Shown piece after piece: positions 1 to 8,103 of a DNA stretch of 64,000 bases. Each line of letters begins with the position of its first letter. Positions within the stretch are counted from its first letter, which is position 1. Source of the DNA: Prescottella soli (GTDB lineage: Bacteria > Actinomycetota > Actinomycetes > Mycobacteriales > Mycobacteriaceae); NCBI RefSeq assembly GCF_040024445.1, contig NZ_CP157276.1, positions 2,356,001 through 2,420,000 on the forward strand. The letters run 5' to 3'. The position numbers were made by a program, and so were the translations under genes. The notes under the pieces were generated by a model. That model did no database searches. It had not been told where the DNA came from and saw only the letters and a list, made by a program, of their open reading frames with translations.

Positions 1-204
1 GGTCTCGCCCTTCGCGATGGCGTCGCGGGTGTGCAGGCGAAGGCAGAAGGCGCACCCGTTGATCTGCGAGATCCGGATCTTGACCAGCTCGCCCAGGAGC
101 GGGTCCAGTCCGGCCTCGCCGATCGCCGCGTCGCCCTGGGCGCTGAAGGCCATCAGTTGCTTGTAGATGTCGGGGTGCTGCTTGCTGAGGTTCACCGAGC
201 TCAT
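1..204 (-). CDS. AhpD-like carboxymuconolactone decarboxylase family protein (partial, 3' end outside window)
   Basis: Only the first 68 codons lie in the window; the gene runs off the left edge. The translation carries the CxxC-type motif CAFCLRLH followed by TRDA, the redox-active cysteine pair and histidine typical of AhpD-like peroxidase/CMD proteins, which reduce peroxides or act as thiol oxidoreductases. Two in-frame ATGs exist at 210 and 204. The AAGGA ribosome binding site abuts the first but sits 6 nt before the second, so 204 is preferred. A VOC-family gene lies upstream on the same strand. The family is clear; the substrate cannot be told from this fragment. Confidence 0.85.
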   Translation of the reverse strand, partial: MSSVNLSKQHPDIYKQLMAFSAQGDAAIGEAGLDPLLGELVKIRISQINGCAFCLRLHTRDAIAKGET

Positions 205-248
205 GTGCATTCCTTCCGACGTTCGACGGCGCTCACTTGCTCGAAGCG

Positions 249-602
249 TCATTCCCGATGTTGCACGATGTTCAGGATGTTGCCGTCCGGCGCTCGGACG
301 AAGAACCGGCGCACGCCCCACGGTTCGGTGGTCAACGGATACACGATCTCGTAACCGAGCTTCCGGGCCTCCGTGTAGGCGGCGTCGACATCGTCGGCGT
401 GCACCGACACGACCGAATCCTCGGGCGCGGACGCATCGCGGGTCACGAGCTGGACGTTCGCCCCGGAGTCCGGCGAGGTGTAGCGGGCCACCCAACCCAT
501 GTCGAACTCCTCGGTGCTCAACCCGAGGTAGTCCGTGTAGAAGCGTTTGGCCGCCCCGACGTCGGCGACGCGAAGGTTGGCCGTGACGCGCATGACGCGC
601 AT
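249..602 (-). CDS. VOC (glyoxalase/bleomycin resistance-like) family protein
   Basis: This encodes a 117-residue single-domain vicinal oxygen chelate protein. It shows the usual pattern: an early strand followed by FYTDYLGL, a central VQLVT strand, and a C-terminal module ending in FVRAPDGNILNIVQ. Members bind a metal and act on small electrophilic or aromatic molecules, or only bind them. The ATG at 602 is preceded by AGGAGGG at good spacing; a second ATG at 593 is too far away. The reading frame stays open further upstream, but that extension lacks domain character. It lies 45 nt upstream of the AhpD-like gene on the same strand and may be co-transcribed with it. The substrate is unknown. 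Confidence 0.85.
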   Translation of the reverse strand: MRVMRVTANLRVADVGAAKRFYTDYLGLSTEEFDMGWVARYTSPDSGANVQLVTRDASAPEDSVVSVHADDVDAAYTEARKLGYEIVYPLTTEPWGVRRFFVRAPDGNILNIVQHRE

Positions 603-832
603 ATCGCCCTCCTGCCCCAAGGGTTCGACGGACACTCGAAATCCTCCCAGTCCGAGGTGGATCAGGGGCCCGGACCGGTGAAGAAGTTCAGCCTGCCTTC
701 GGGCGCCGCTCGTTAAATGTGCGCTAAATCCGCGCCGACCGGCCGTTTCTCGATGCCGGGACGCCGGATGATCGAGCTGCCCGCCCGGATCCTCGGCCGG
801 GCGGGTCCGCATCGACGAGCGGAGGACGCACC

Positions 833-1354
833 ATGCTGATGCATCAGGGAATCGGCTTGGACCGGTTCAACGAGTTGCCGCGCCGACGCGCGGTGCACGC
901 CCTCTTCGAGTGCTGTAGCTGCCTGGCGTGGTCGGCACGGCTCGCCGACGGGCGCGCGTACGCGACGCATGCGGAGCTGCTGGCCCGCGCAGAGGAGGAG
1001 TTCGGCGCGCTGCCGGAATCCGAGATCGAGCAGGTCCTGCAGGGTCATCCCCGGATCGGTGCGCGGAAGCAGAGCCCGTCGTCGTCCCGGGAGCAGTGCG
1101 CGGTGTGGGTCGACGACGCCGCCGTCATGCGCACCCTCGACGAGGCCTCCGCCGTGTACGAGGAACGCTTCGGATTCCGCTACGTGTGGTGCTCGGACGG
1201 TCGCGACGGCCGGGCACTGCTCGCGGACCTCACCGCCCGGTTGGGCCACGATCCCGAGAGCGAACGTCGGGTCCGAACGACGGAGCTCGCGAAGATCACG
1301 CGCACCCGGCTCGAGCGAATGCTGGGGCCGGAGGACGGTTTCCCCGACTACTGA
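833..1354 (+). CDS. uraD: 2-oxo-4-hydroxy-4-carboxy-5-ureidoimidazoline (OHCU) decarboxylase
   Basis: The product is 173 residues, about the normal size of this purine-catabolism enzyme, which decarboxylates OHCU to S-allantoin after uricase. Visible family hallmarks are the N-terminal FNELP segment, the catalytic HPRIGA motif near residue 72, and a C-terminal TELAKITRTRLERML helix. An AGGA sequence precedes the ATG at 833; the ATG two codons later is an alternative. No uricase or hydroxyisourate hydrolase is in the window, so the rest of the urate pathway must be elsewhere. The 3' end overlaps the convergent TetR gene by 7 nt. Confidence 0.9.
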   Translation: MLMHQGIGLDRFNELPRRRAVHALFECCSCLAWSARLADGRAYATHAELLARAEEEFGALPESEIEQVLQGHPRIGARKQSPSSSREQCAVWVDDAAVMRTLDEASAVYEERFGFRYVWCSDGRDGRALLADLTARLGHDPESERRVRTTELAKITRTRLERMLGPEDGFPDY

Positions 1355-1968
1355 GCGTCGGCGGCGCCCATTTGGGCGCGCGCGACGGCGCCCGCGAACA
1401 GCGCCGTGACGGCGGTCCCGATCGCCTGGTGGTTGACGTCCTCGGGGTCGACGGTGTGCTCGAGCACCAGGCCGGAGATCAACGCCGTCAGCGACAGCGC
1501 GGTGGTGCGGACGTCGATGTCCACTCCCCACTCGCGGGCGCGGTCGGCGATCAGCTCCACGAGTTTGCTTCGCAGATAACGCCGTTCGCGGATGTATGCC
1601 TGCTTGACGCTGGGGTCGCGCACGGCCTGGACCCCGAACTCGAGAACGAGCAGGGACCACTCGGAGTCGGCGATGAGGGCTGACGCGACCGCGGCCCCAC
1701 CCTTGCCCAACGCGTCGGCGAGGTCGAGCCCTGCGACCTCGGCGAGCACCCGGCCGGCGAGATCCAGGGAGCGCTGCGCGAACAGTTCCGCGAACAGGTC
1801 CTGTTTGGACTCGAAGTTCGAGTACACCGCGCCCTTGGTGAATCCGGCGCGGCGGGCGATCTCGGCGAGCCGAGCGGCCGCGAATCCCCGTTCGGCGAAT
1901 TCCTCGGCGGCCGCCTCCAGGATGCGCGCACGCACCACGTCGCGGCCCGGGCGAGTGGTCGCGAGCAT
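1348..1968 (-). CDS. TetR family transcriptional regulator
   Basis: The ATG at 1968 gives a 206-residue protein; a GTG at 1992 would add 8 residues. The N-terminal TetR helix-turn-helix is evident (RILEAAAEEFAERGF, then EIARRAGFTKGAVYSNFESK, residues about 15-55). A helical ligand-binding domain follows. The gene diverges from a membrane protein gene, with a tandem palindrome between them at 1993-2023. That is the classic arrangement of a local TetR repressor controlling itself and its neighbour. The ligand is unknown, but an efflux or stress substrate of the neighbouring membrane protein is likely. Confidence 0.9.
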   Translation of the reverse strand: MLATTRPGRDVVRARILEAAAEEFAERGFAAARLAEIARRAGFTKGAVYSNFESKQDLFAELFAQRSLDLAGRVLAEVAGLDLADALGKGGAAVASALIADSEWSLLVLEFGVQAVRDPSVKQAYIRERRYLRSKLVELIADRAREWGVDIDVRTTALSLTALISGLVLEHTVDPEDVNHQAIGTAVTALFAGAVARAQMGAADAQ

Positions 1969-1992
1969 CTCGTCTTGACGACTACCAGTCAC

Positions 1993-2023
1993 GATACCTA
2001 CGGTATTCAATACCCGCGGTATC
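1993..2023. promoter_or_regulatory. Tandem palindromic operator between tetR and the membrane protein gene
   Basis: The 31 bp segment has the nested symmetry GATACC-TAC-GGTATT-C-AATACC-CGC-GGTATC. The central 13 bp GGTATTCAATACC is a perfect palindrome, and the outer hexamers are perfectly inverted too, so four half-sites share one centre at 2008. It lies directly upstream of the TetR start and 48 nt before the GTG of the divergent gene, as expected for a repressor that shuts both promoters. Assignment to this TetR protein is inferred from position. Confidence 0.7.
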
Positions 2024-2070
2024 GACAAGACGTTCGGTGCCGCCTCGACCCCAGACATCGAGGACTGCCC

Positions 2071-3174
2071 GTGACTGCACCGAGCACCACTGCCCCGGAA
2101 GCCGACGCCGGACGCACCGCGCCGCGCCATTCGCACAGCGATCCGATCGCCCGCTTCGGCCGGGGCAAGGTGATGGCCGCGCTCGTCGTCGGCGTCCTGG
2201 CGCTGCAACTCGGCTTCATCCTCAGTTACGTCGCGGCGTTCCATCAGCCGACGCCTCGCGACATCACGATCGCGGTCGTCGCGGGTCCCGGGCTGCCCGA
2301 CGGCATCGCCCAGCAGTCGGCCGACAAGCTCAACGCGCTCGACGGGCATCCGCTCGACGCCCGGACCGCGACCGACACCGCCGAGGTCCGGCGGCTGCTG
2401 CGCGATCGCGAGATTCAGGGCGCGTACGTGATCGAGCCGAGCGGTACGGACACGCTGATCACCGCGAGCGCCGGCGGCAGCTCGATCGCGACCGCGCTCG
2501 AGTCGATCTTCGATCGGGTGGCCGCCGACCAGCACCGCCAGGTGACGGTGCGCGACGAGATCCCGGTCGGCATGCACGACAATCGCGGCCTGTCCGGGTT
2601 CTACCTGTCGATCGGATGGGTCGTCGGCGGGTACCTGCTGGCCGCGGCGATCGGCCTGATCATCGGCGCGCCGTCGACGCTGCGGCAGGTCTGGGCTCAG
2701 ATCGCGGTGATGTTCGGCTACGCGGTGGTCTCGGGCGCGTTGGGCGCGCTCATCACGACGCATGTGCTGGGGACCTTCGCCGGGCACTGGTTCGCGCTGT
2801 GGCTGCTGGGCACCGGCGTGGTGTTCGGTACGGGACTGTTCACGCTGGGACTGCGGGCCGCGGTCGGCATCCTGGCGGTGCCGCTCGCGATCGCGGTGTT
2901 CGTCGTGCTGGGCAATCCGAGTGCCGGTGGCGCGTTCGGTGCCAACGTGATTCCCGGTTTCTACGCCGCGATCGGCCAGTGGATCACGCCCGGCGCCGGC
3001 ACCGAGGGCGTGCGCAGCATCGTGTACTTCGACAACGTGGGGCTGGCCCAGCCTGTGGTGACGCTGGTGCTGTACTCCGTGGTCGGCGCGGCCCTGATGC
3101 TCGGGTTCACCGCGTGGCGTGCACGCCGAGCCGGTAGTTCAGTCGCGCATACGGCTGCCCACGCCGCGAAGTAG
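2071..3174 (+). CDS. DUF3533/YhgE-like multi-pass membrane protein
   Basis: The GTG at 2071 has a GAGGA site upstream and gives 367 residues. A first membrane segment (about residues 36-57) is followed by an extracytoplasmic region of roughly 130 residues, then about five membrane segments in the C-terminal half ending in a short basic tail. This one-plus-five layout with a large outer loop is typical of DUF3533/YhgE-type proteins, relatives of ABC-2 permeases that are linked to export or cell-envelope stress. It diverges from a TetR gene and probably belongs to its regulon. No ATPase gene is adjacent, so a full ABC exporter is not shown. Confidence 0.75.
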   Translation: MTAPSTTAPEADAGRTAPRHSHSDPIARFGRGKVMAALVVGVLALQLGFILSYVAAFHQPTPRDITIAVVAGPGLPDGIAQQSADKLNALDGHPLDARTATDTAEVRRLLRDREIQGAYVIEPSGTDTLITASAGGSSIATALESIFDRVAADQHRQVTVRDEIPVGMHDNRGLSGFYLSIGWVVGGYLLAAAIGLIIGAPSTLRQVWAQIAVMFGYAVVSGALGALITTHVLGTFAGHWFALWLLGTGVVFGTGLFTLGLRAAVGILAVPLAIAVFVVLGNPSAGGAFGANVIPGFYAAIGQWITPGAGTEGVRSIVYFDNVGLAQPVVTLVLYSVVGAALMLGFTAWRARRAGSSVAHTAAHAAK

Positions 3175-3189
3175 TCCTACGCTGAATTC

Positions 3190-3663
3190 ATGCCCAGGCT
3201 GCTGCATCCCAATGCGGCGCACGTCGCCGACACCTTGATCGCGCGCGGTCATCACGGGGTGATCGTGAGTCAGCCGGCGCCGACGCACAGCGCGGGTGAG
3301 GCCGCGGCGGCCCTGGGCGTGGATCTGGGTGCGATCGTCAAGTCGCTCGTGTTCCTGCTCGACGACGACCCGGTGTTGCTGCTGCTGTCCGGAGCGCACG
3401 AGGTGAACGTGGCGGCGACCGGCGCCCGCCTGCAGGGCACCCTGACGCCGGCACCGCTGGACCTCGTGACCGAAGTGACCGGTCAGCCGATCGGCGGGAT
3501 CGCACCGCTGGGGCATCCCACCAACCTGCCGACCTATCTCGACAGCACGCTCGCCGGTTATCCGGAGCTGTGGGCCGCCGCCGGCCATCCCGACACCGTC
3601 TTCCGCACCACGTTCTCGGAACTGCTGCGGGTCACGGCGGGGCTGGCCGTCGACATGGACTGA
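3190..3663 (+). CDS. YbaK/EbsC family aminoacyl-tRNA deacylase
   Basis: This is a 157-residue single-domain trans-editing enzyme that hydrolyses mischarged tRNAs (Cys-tRNA-Pro or Ala-tRNA-Pro in known members). Family features are the catalytic lysine in AIVKSLVF (about residue 50), the GGIAPLGH motif near residue 103, and WAAAGHPDTVF near the C-terminus. It starts 15 nt after the upstream membrane protein gene on the same strand and may be co-transcribed, although the functions look unrelated. The amino-acid specificity cannot be read from sequence alone. Confidence 0.88.
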   Translation: MPRLLHPNAAHVADTLIARGHHGVIVSQPAPTHSAGEAAAALGVDLGAIVKSLVFLLDDDPVLLLLSGAHEVNVAATGARLQGTLTPAPLDLVTEVTGQPIGGIAPLGHPTNLPTYLDSTLAGYPELWAAAGHPDTVFRTTFSELLRVTAGLAVDMD

Positions 3664-3728
3664 CAACGACCGATCCGCGAAATCGCGCCCGGTGAAAGTA
3701 GTTGCCCGCTGAGTGAACGGAACCCTGG

Positions 3729-3754
3729 TTGACAGGTGAGCCTGGACTTATAGT
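3729..3754 (+). promoter_or_regulatory. Possible promoter of the flavin reductase gene
   Basis: A perfect -35 box TTGACA (3729-3734) is followed by TATAGT (3749-3754). The 14 nt spacer is shorter than the usual 17, so activity may depend on a regulator. TGGACT (3743-3748) and AGTCCA (3761-3766) form an inverted repeat around the -10 region that could be the operator. Confidence 0.35.
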
Positions 3755-3789
3755 GGCGACAGTCCACCAGGTTCGAATCGGAGAATGCC

Positions 3790-4341
3790 TTGTCACAGTC
3801 TGTCGAGAATGCGCCCGAACTTGCTGTCGTCCCCGCCGAGCCGGGGGTCAGCAACGACGAGTACAAGGCCGCGATGCGCCGCCACCCGGCAGGCGTCACC
3901 ATCGTGACCCTCGATTCGGGGAACGGTCCGGTCGGCTTCACCGCGACGTCGTTCGCGTCGCTGTCGATGAACCCGCCGCTGATCTCGTTCAACATCGCGC
4001 TGAACTCGTCGAGCATCGATGCACTGCGCGCGGCGGACTCGCTCGTCGTGCACCTGCTCGGGGAGCATCAGCAGCACCTGTCGCAGCGCTTCTCCCGCAG
4101 CGCCGATCAGCGGTTCAGCGACGAGTCGCTGTGGGGCCGCCTCGAGACGGGTGAGCCCGTCCTGCACGGCACTCCGATCTGGATGCGCACCACGGTGCAC
4201 CAGTTGATTCCCGCCGGCGACCACACGCTGGTGATCGGTCTGATCACGCGCCTCCACAACGAGAACGACGACGAGGCGGCCTCCGCCCCGCTGCTGTACC
4301 ACGAGGGCCGCTACCACCGGCCGACGCCACTCGACCAGTAG
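3790..4341 (+). CDS. Flavin reductase-like domain protein
   Basis: The product is 183 residues, the normal size for the FMN-binding split-barrel flavin reductase domain. Such proteins supply reduced flavin to two-component monooxygenases. Hallmarks are [10 protein letters not shown] (about residues 31-40), [20 protein letters not shown] and a late HTLVIGLI strand. The start is a TTG: the nearby ATG is in another frame, and GGAG lies 6 nt before the TTG. No partner monooxygenase is adjacent, so the partner is unknown. Confidence 0.85.
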   Translation: MSQSVENAPELAVVPAEPGVSNDEYKAAMRRHPAGVTIVTLDSGNGPVGFTATSFASLSMNPPLISFNIALNSSSIDALRAADSLVVHLLGEHQQHLSQRFSRSADQRFSDESLWGRLETGEPVLHGTPIWMRTTVHQLIPAGDHTLVIGLITRLHNENDDEAASAPLLYHEGRYHRPTPLDQ

Positions 4342-4357
4342 TCGGCTCGGGCGCGGA

Positions 4358-4864
4358 CTATCCCGTGTAGGTGAAGAACGCGGCCCCCGCGCAGTCCCCT
4401 GTGCACGTGGTGGCGACGAACGACCACCGCACGTTCGGGTCCACCCCGCGCGGGTCCCACGTGGCGATCGGTCCGGCGAGACCTGGCATGCCGAAGGGCC
4501 CGGGGGCAACCGCGAACGTCTCCGGGGGTCGCTGTCCGAGTACCACGAACTTGGTGGACGGCGAGGACAGCTCGGCGCGGTCGCCGACGATCCGATAGAA
4601 GACCGTCGGGGCGGAGTACCACGGCGGCTTCTGAGTCCCGAAGGCCTCGACGACCGGGAGTCCGGCGTCGAACGCCGCGGCGAGTGCTCCCGCGGAGAGG
4701 GATCCGGTGGAGCTGCTGCCCCCGGACGACGTCCAATCCGACGACCAGGACGACGACGTCGGCGGCGGATTCGCTGCTGCGGTCGGCGCAGTAGCCGCCC
4801 CGGTTCCCACCAGCGCGACCGCGGCAACGGCCACCCCACCGGCAAGCTTCTTCCGTAACGACAT
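4358..4864 (-). CDS. Exported hypothetical protein
   Basis: This is a 168-residue protein with a clear Sec signal peptide: MSLRKK, a hydrophobic alanine/valine core, and a probable cleavage after a TAAA segment near residue 31. A serine-rich low-complexity stretch (about residues 36-55) leads into a small globular domain. Two cysteines in TTCTGDCAG near the C-terminus could form a disulfide. An AGAGGGGG site precedes the ATG. I do not recognise the family. It diverges from a secreted lipase gene, and both products should lie outside the membrane. Confidence 0.75.
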   Translation of the reverse strand: MSLRKKLAGGVAVAAVALVGTGAATAPTAAANPPPTSSSWSSDWTSSGGSSSTGSLSAGALAAAFDAGLPVVEAFGTQKPPWYSAPTVFYRIVGDRAELSSPSTKFVVLGQRPPETFAVAPGPFGMPGLAGPIATWDPRGVDPNVRWSFVATTCTGDCAGAAFFTYTG

Positions 4865-5082
4865 GGATCCCCCTCTGGCTCCGAGTCATTCGAACCACTG
4901 TGACGCCCGCGTACCCGCGAATTGCGTACATCAGCCTTCTCGCTCCGGATCCGCGGTTCGTTACCGCGTCTCAGCCGCGCCGAGTCGAGCGCTGTGCCGG
5001 CCGTCGACGGCTGGTACATGTAGGAGTGATCCGGTCAGCCGGTACATGCGGACGACGCGTGGCCGACGAACAGGGGGCAAAC

Positions 5083-6324
5083 ATGAACGGTCACCGCATC
5101 GGGGCGGTGTGCGCACTGGCCCTTGCGCTGGTCACGTCTTCGGCGGCGATTGCCGCCCCGGCCTCCGCGGAGCCGGGTGCCTGGAACCCGACGATCGTTG
5201 TGCCCGCGCCGTCGGGACCGAGCGCCGTCGGAAGCACCACCCTCCACCTGGTGGATTCGGAGCGGGCTGACCCGTGGAAGCCCGATCAGCGGCGCGAACT
5301 GATGGTCACGGTGACCTACCCGGCCGCGCACGCCGAGAACTATCCCCTGGCGCACTACGTCTCGACCGAATTCGCGACCGGTGCGACGCGGGATCTCGCT
5401 GCTGCGCTGAACCTTCCGATCGAGGTTCAGGGCCTGCTCGGCCTCCACTCGAACGCCCACAGCGGTGCGCCCGTCCAGTCGACCGCCGAGCGCAGCCTTC
5501 CCGTCGTCCTGTTCTCGCCCGGCGCCGTCGTACCTCGCATCTTCGGAACCGGTGAGGCCGAAGACCTGGCCAGTCGTGGGTACGTGGTGGTGTCGATCGA
5601 TCACACCTTCGACTCGCAGGCTGTCGAGTTTCCCGGCCTCCGAATCGTCGAAGGCATTGCACCTCCCGAGGAATCCGCGCAATCGGCGGAGTGGCTCCGG
5701 ACCGCCCTCGACGCCAGGGTCGCCGATACCGAGTTCGTCCTCGACGAGATCACCGCACTGGCAGACGGACACAATCCCGACGTCGAACAGCGCGCCCTGC
5801 CGAACGGCTTGAGCCAGGCCGTCGATCCCTCGCGGATCGGGATGTTCGGGCACTCGCTCGGCGGCTTCACCACGGCCGAGGCGATGGCCCGCGACCCGCG
5901 CATCGATGCGGGAGTGAACCTCGACGGCTCGCTGGGTTTCGACGACGACCTGGGCCTCGCGGCGACGCACGGTCTCGACCGACCGATGCTGCTGATGTCG
6001 AGCCAACAGGTCGCAGACACAGGCGCGTTCGCGCGCTCGTGGAAGGCCTTCCGGGACAACACACCCGGCTGGACGCGGGAGCTCGAGCTGACGCGAGCCG
6101 GTCACCACAGCTTCACCGACCTCCAGACCCTCATCCCGCCCATCGCCGCGGAGGTCGCCCCCGAGGCGACCGGGTACTACATCGGAACGATCCCGCCCGA
6201 GAACGCGATTCCCGCCGTCCGCGAGTACGTGGCCGCGGCGTTCGACCGATTCCTCCGCAACCGGAGGGCCGACATCCTCGACGGCGCCGACGGACGCTTC
6301 CCGGACGTGCGCTACGTCCGATGA
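5083..6324 (+). CDS. Secreted alpha/beta hydrolase, PAF-acetylhydrolase/lipase-like
   Basis: The ATG at 5083 follows AGGGGG and gives 413 residues. A signal peptide covers about residues 1-28 (MNGHRIG, hydrophobic core, ASA/E cleavage). The alpha/beta hydrolase fold includes the nucleophile elbow GHSLGG near residue 258, a long insertion before it, and a likely catalytic histidine in RAGHHSF near residue 340. The LPVVLFSPG strand with nearby GAVVP, followed by a dienelactone/PAF-AH type core, fits the actinobacterial platelet-activating-factor acetylhydrolase-like lipases. The substrate is probably a short-chain ester or lipid. The frame is open upstream, but only 5083 gives a signal peptide. 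Confidence 0.85.
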   Translation: MNGHRIGAVCALALALVTSSAAIAAPASAEPGAWNPTIVVPAPSGPSAVGSTTLHLVDSERADPWKPDQRRELMVTVTYPAAHAENYPLAHYVSTEFATGATRDLAAALNLPIEVQGLLGLHSNAHSGAPVQSTAERSLPVVLFSPGAVVPRIFGTGEAEDLASRGYVVVSIDHTFDSQAVEFPGLRIVEGIAPPEESAQSAEWLRTALDARVADTEFVLDEITALADGHNPDVEQRALPNGLSQAVDPSRIGMFGHSLGGFTTAEAMARDPRIDAGVNLDGSLGFDDDLGLAATHGLDRPMLLMSSQQVADTGAFARSWKAFRDNTPGWTRELELTRAGHHSFTDLQTLIPPIAAEVAPEATGYYIGTIPPENAIPAVREYVAAAFDRFLRNRRADILDGADGRFPDVRYVR

Positions 6325-6414
6325 CGCGGCAGCGGCCACTCGATTCCCCTGAGCTACCACCGACACATCGGTAGACTCGGCTGTTGCACTGTCCGATCCA
6401 CGGATCGAGGCGTC

Positions 6415-7200
6415 ATGGACCTTCACCTTGCCGGGAAGACCGCAGTCGTCACGGGTGCGAGCAGAGGCATCGGGCTGGCGGTGACAACCGCGCTGGCGGT
6501 CGAGGGCGCCCACGTGGTGGCCGGGTCACGAACCCTCACAACCGAACTCGAATCGCTGATACCGGACGGGTCGGTCACGTTCGTGCCGTGTGATCTCGCC
6601 ACCCCGGCGGGACCCGAAGCACTGATCGCGGTCGCCGCCGACCTGGGCGGTGTCGATGTCCTGGTCAACAACGCCGGCTCGGCGACGCCGCGACTCGGCG
6701 GCTTCGCGAGCGTGACCGACGACGACTGGCTCGCGACGCTCACCGTCAACTTCATGTCCGCGGTGCGCACCACCCGCGCGGCGCTCCCCCAGTTGCGGCG
6801 CCGCGGCGGCGGCTCCGTCGTCACGGTCAGCTCCGTCAACGCGTTCCTGCCGGACCCCGCGGTGGTCGACTACTCCGCATCGAAGGCCGCGCTCACGAAC
6901 TTCTGCAAGGCGCTGTCCAAAGAGGTTGCTCGACACGATATTCGGATCAATACAGTCAGCCCCGGCCCGGTCTCGACCGCCCTGTGGCTCGGCGAGCAGG
7001 GCGTGGCGAGCGTCGTCGCGAGCGCCGGCGGCACCACTCCACAGGCGGTCAGGGACGCGGCCGCCGCGGGATCCGAGACCGGGAGGTTCACCCGACCGGA
7101 CGAGGTCGCGGACCTGGTGCTGTTCCTGGCGAGCGACCGAGCCGGCAACATCACCGGCGCCGACTTCGTCATCGACGGCGGTCTGATCAAAACCCTCTGA
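6415..7200 (+). CDS. Short-chain dehydrogenase/reductase (FabG-like SDR)
   Basis: This 261-residue classical SDR shows the cofactor motif TGASRGIG (about residues 13-20), NNAG near 84, the catalytic serine in VSSVNA near 138, and YSASK (Tyr about 152, Lys about 156). It ends in the usual FVIDGG tail. Basic residues after the second strand (GSR) suggest NADP(H). Such enzymes oxidise or reduce alcohol/ketone groups; the substrate is not evident. It stands alone between the lipase gene and a convergent flavin monooxygenase gene. Confidence 0.92.
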   Translation: MDLHLAGKTAVVTGASRGIGLAVTTALAVEGAHVVAGSRTLTTELESLIPDGSVTFVPCDLATPAGPEALIAVAADLGGVDVLVNNAGSATPRLGGFASVTDDDWLATLTVNFMSAVRTTRAALPQLRRRGGGSVVTVSSVNAFLPDPAVVDYSASKAALTNFCKALSKEVARHDIRINTVSPGPVSTALWLGEQGVASVVASAGGTTPQAVRDAAAAGSETGRFTRPDEVADLVLFLASDRAGNITGADFVIDGGLIKTL

Positions 7201-7275
7201 CTGCAGGGACCCTCACGGCCATGGATCGCACATTCGACGACCTCAGCGCCCGCCATGGGGGTGAAGTCGGGCCGT

Positions 7276-7911
7276 TCAGGACGCGCGGGGGTGGCGGACC
7301 AGCCCGAACCGCGCGAGCGCCTCGTCGACCGTGCCGGACACGGTGACCAGACCACGGCGTTCGAGCCAGGGCAGGGTTCCGTCGACGACGTGCCCGAGAA
7401 CCTTCGGCAGTGCGAGCGGAAGCAGGGTCACACCGTCGGCGACGTCGGCTGCATGGATGTCGGCGACGAGACTCGCCAGCCCCTGGGCGGTGCCGACGTA
7501 CGACAGCGACGACGGCTGGTACGGCACCCCGAGCGTCTCGTCGAGAAGCGCGAGCTCGCCACGGGCGCTGCGGGAGTCGACCGAGATCAGGGTTTCGACG
7601 TCGACGAGGACGGCGACGGTGTCGGGGTCGCGCCCCTCGGCGGCCACCTGCGCACGGATTCGACTGCGAGCCTGCTGGGCCTCACGCAGGTCGACGGCCC
7701 GGATGCGGTGGACGACCGGCGGCTGGGCGGCGAGGTCGAGGGTGTCGGGGCCGACGGTCAGGTCGACCCAGTAGTCGGGGCCGGTCAACGGGGTGTTCCC
7801 GGCGACACGGGCGGCGGCGGGATGATGTCCGGAGCCGCTCAGTTCGACGGCGACGCGCAGCGCGCGGCGTGGGACGGAGGAGTGGACGGAGGCAAAGACG
7901 GACTGGGACAT
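7276..7911 (-). CDS. Short LLM-class (luciferase/alkanesulfonate monooxygenase-like) flavin protein
   Basis: The 211-residue product resembles the C-terminal part of the SsuD/NtaA group of flavin-dependent monooxygenases. Matching parts are the QQARSRIRAQVAAEGRDP helix and a closing segment of the form GVTLLPLALPKVLGHVVDG...PWLERRGL. Family members are usually 350-450 residues, so the N-terminal half of the barrel is missing. It may be a natural short subfamily or a decayed gene. TGAGGA lies 6 nt before the ATG. A 30-residue leader peptide with a cysteine-rich C-terminus ends 43 nt upstream, and a cysteine desulfurase-like gene lies beyond it, which ties this gene to sulfur metabolism. Confidence 0.7.
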   Translation of the reverse strand: MSQSVFASVHSSVPRRALRVAVELSGSGHHPAAARVAGNTPLTGPDYWVDLTVGPDTLDLAAQPPVVHRIRAVDLREAQQARSRIRAQVAAEGRDPDTVAVLVDVETLISVDSRSARGELALLDETLGVPYQPSSLSYVGTAQGLASLVADIHAADVADGVTLLPLALPKVLGHVVDGTLPWLERRGLVTVSGTVDEALARFGLVRHPRAS

Positions 7912-7954
7912 GGCGATTCCTCAGGAGAAGGCAGGTGGTGGACGGCGCGGGACG

Positions 7955-8047
7955 TCAGCGCGTACACATGCCCGAGGAGGTGCGGCACAGGTCGACGTGG
8001 CGGCGGGACCACTGGCTGCCCACGTACCTCGACTCCATGCGCGTCAC
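7955..8047 (-). CDS. Cysteine-type leader peptide (regulatory uORF)
   Basis: A 30-codon ORF starts at GTG 8047 with GGGGGA 4 nt upstream and ends 43 nt before the flavin monooxygenase gene. Its core RRHVDLCRTSSGMCTR matches the RRHVDLCR signature I recall from short leader peptides upstream of sulfur genes in Actinobacteria. Two cysteine codons lie within the last 10 codons. In such leaders, translation responds to Cys-tRNA supply and controls the downstream gene. An ATG at 8038 is an alternative start but has poorer spacing. Function here is inferred from the motif and position. Confidence 0.85.
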   Translation of the reverse strand: MTRMESRYVGSQWSRRHVDLCRTSSGMCTR

Positions 8048-8080
8048 GCTATCCCCCGATCATCTCCCCCACGACAGTTC

Positions 8081-8095
8081 GAATCACTCTGATTC
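8081..8095. repeat. Inverted repeat GAATCA-CTC-TGATTC between desulfurase gene and leader peptide
   Basis: A perfect 6-3-6 inverted repeat lies in the 56 nt between the stop of the desulfurase-like gene and the leader peptide start. It is too short to be a convincing terminator and has no T-tract, so an operator is possible. It may separate two transcription units. Confidence 0.4.
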
Positions 8096-8103
8096 CGAGT
8101 CTG

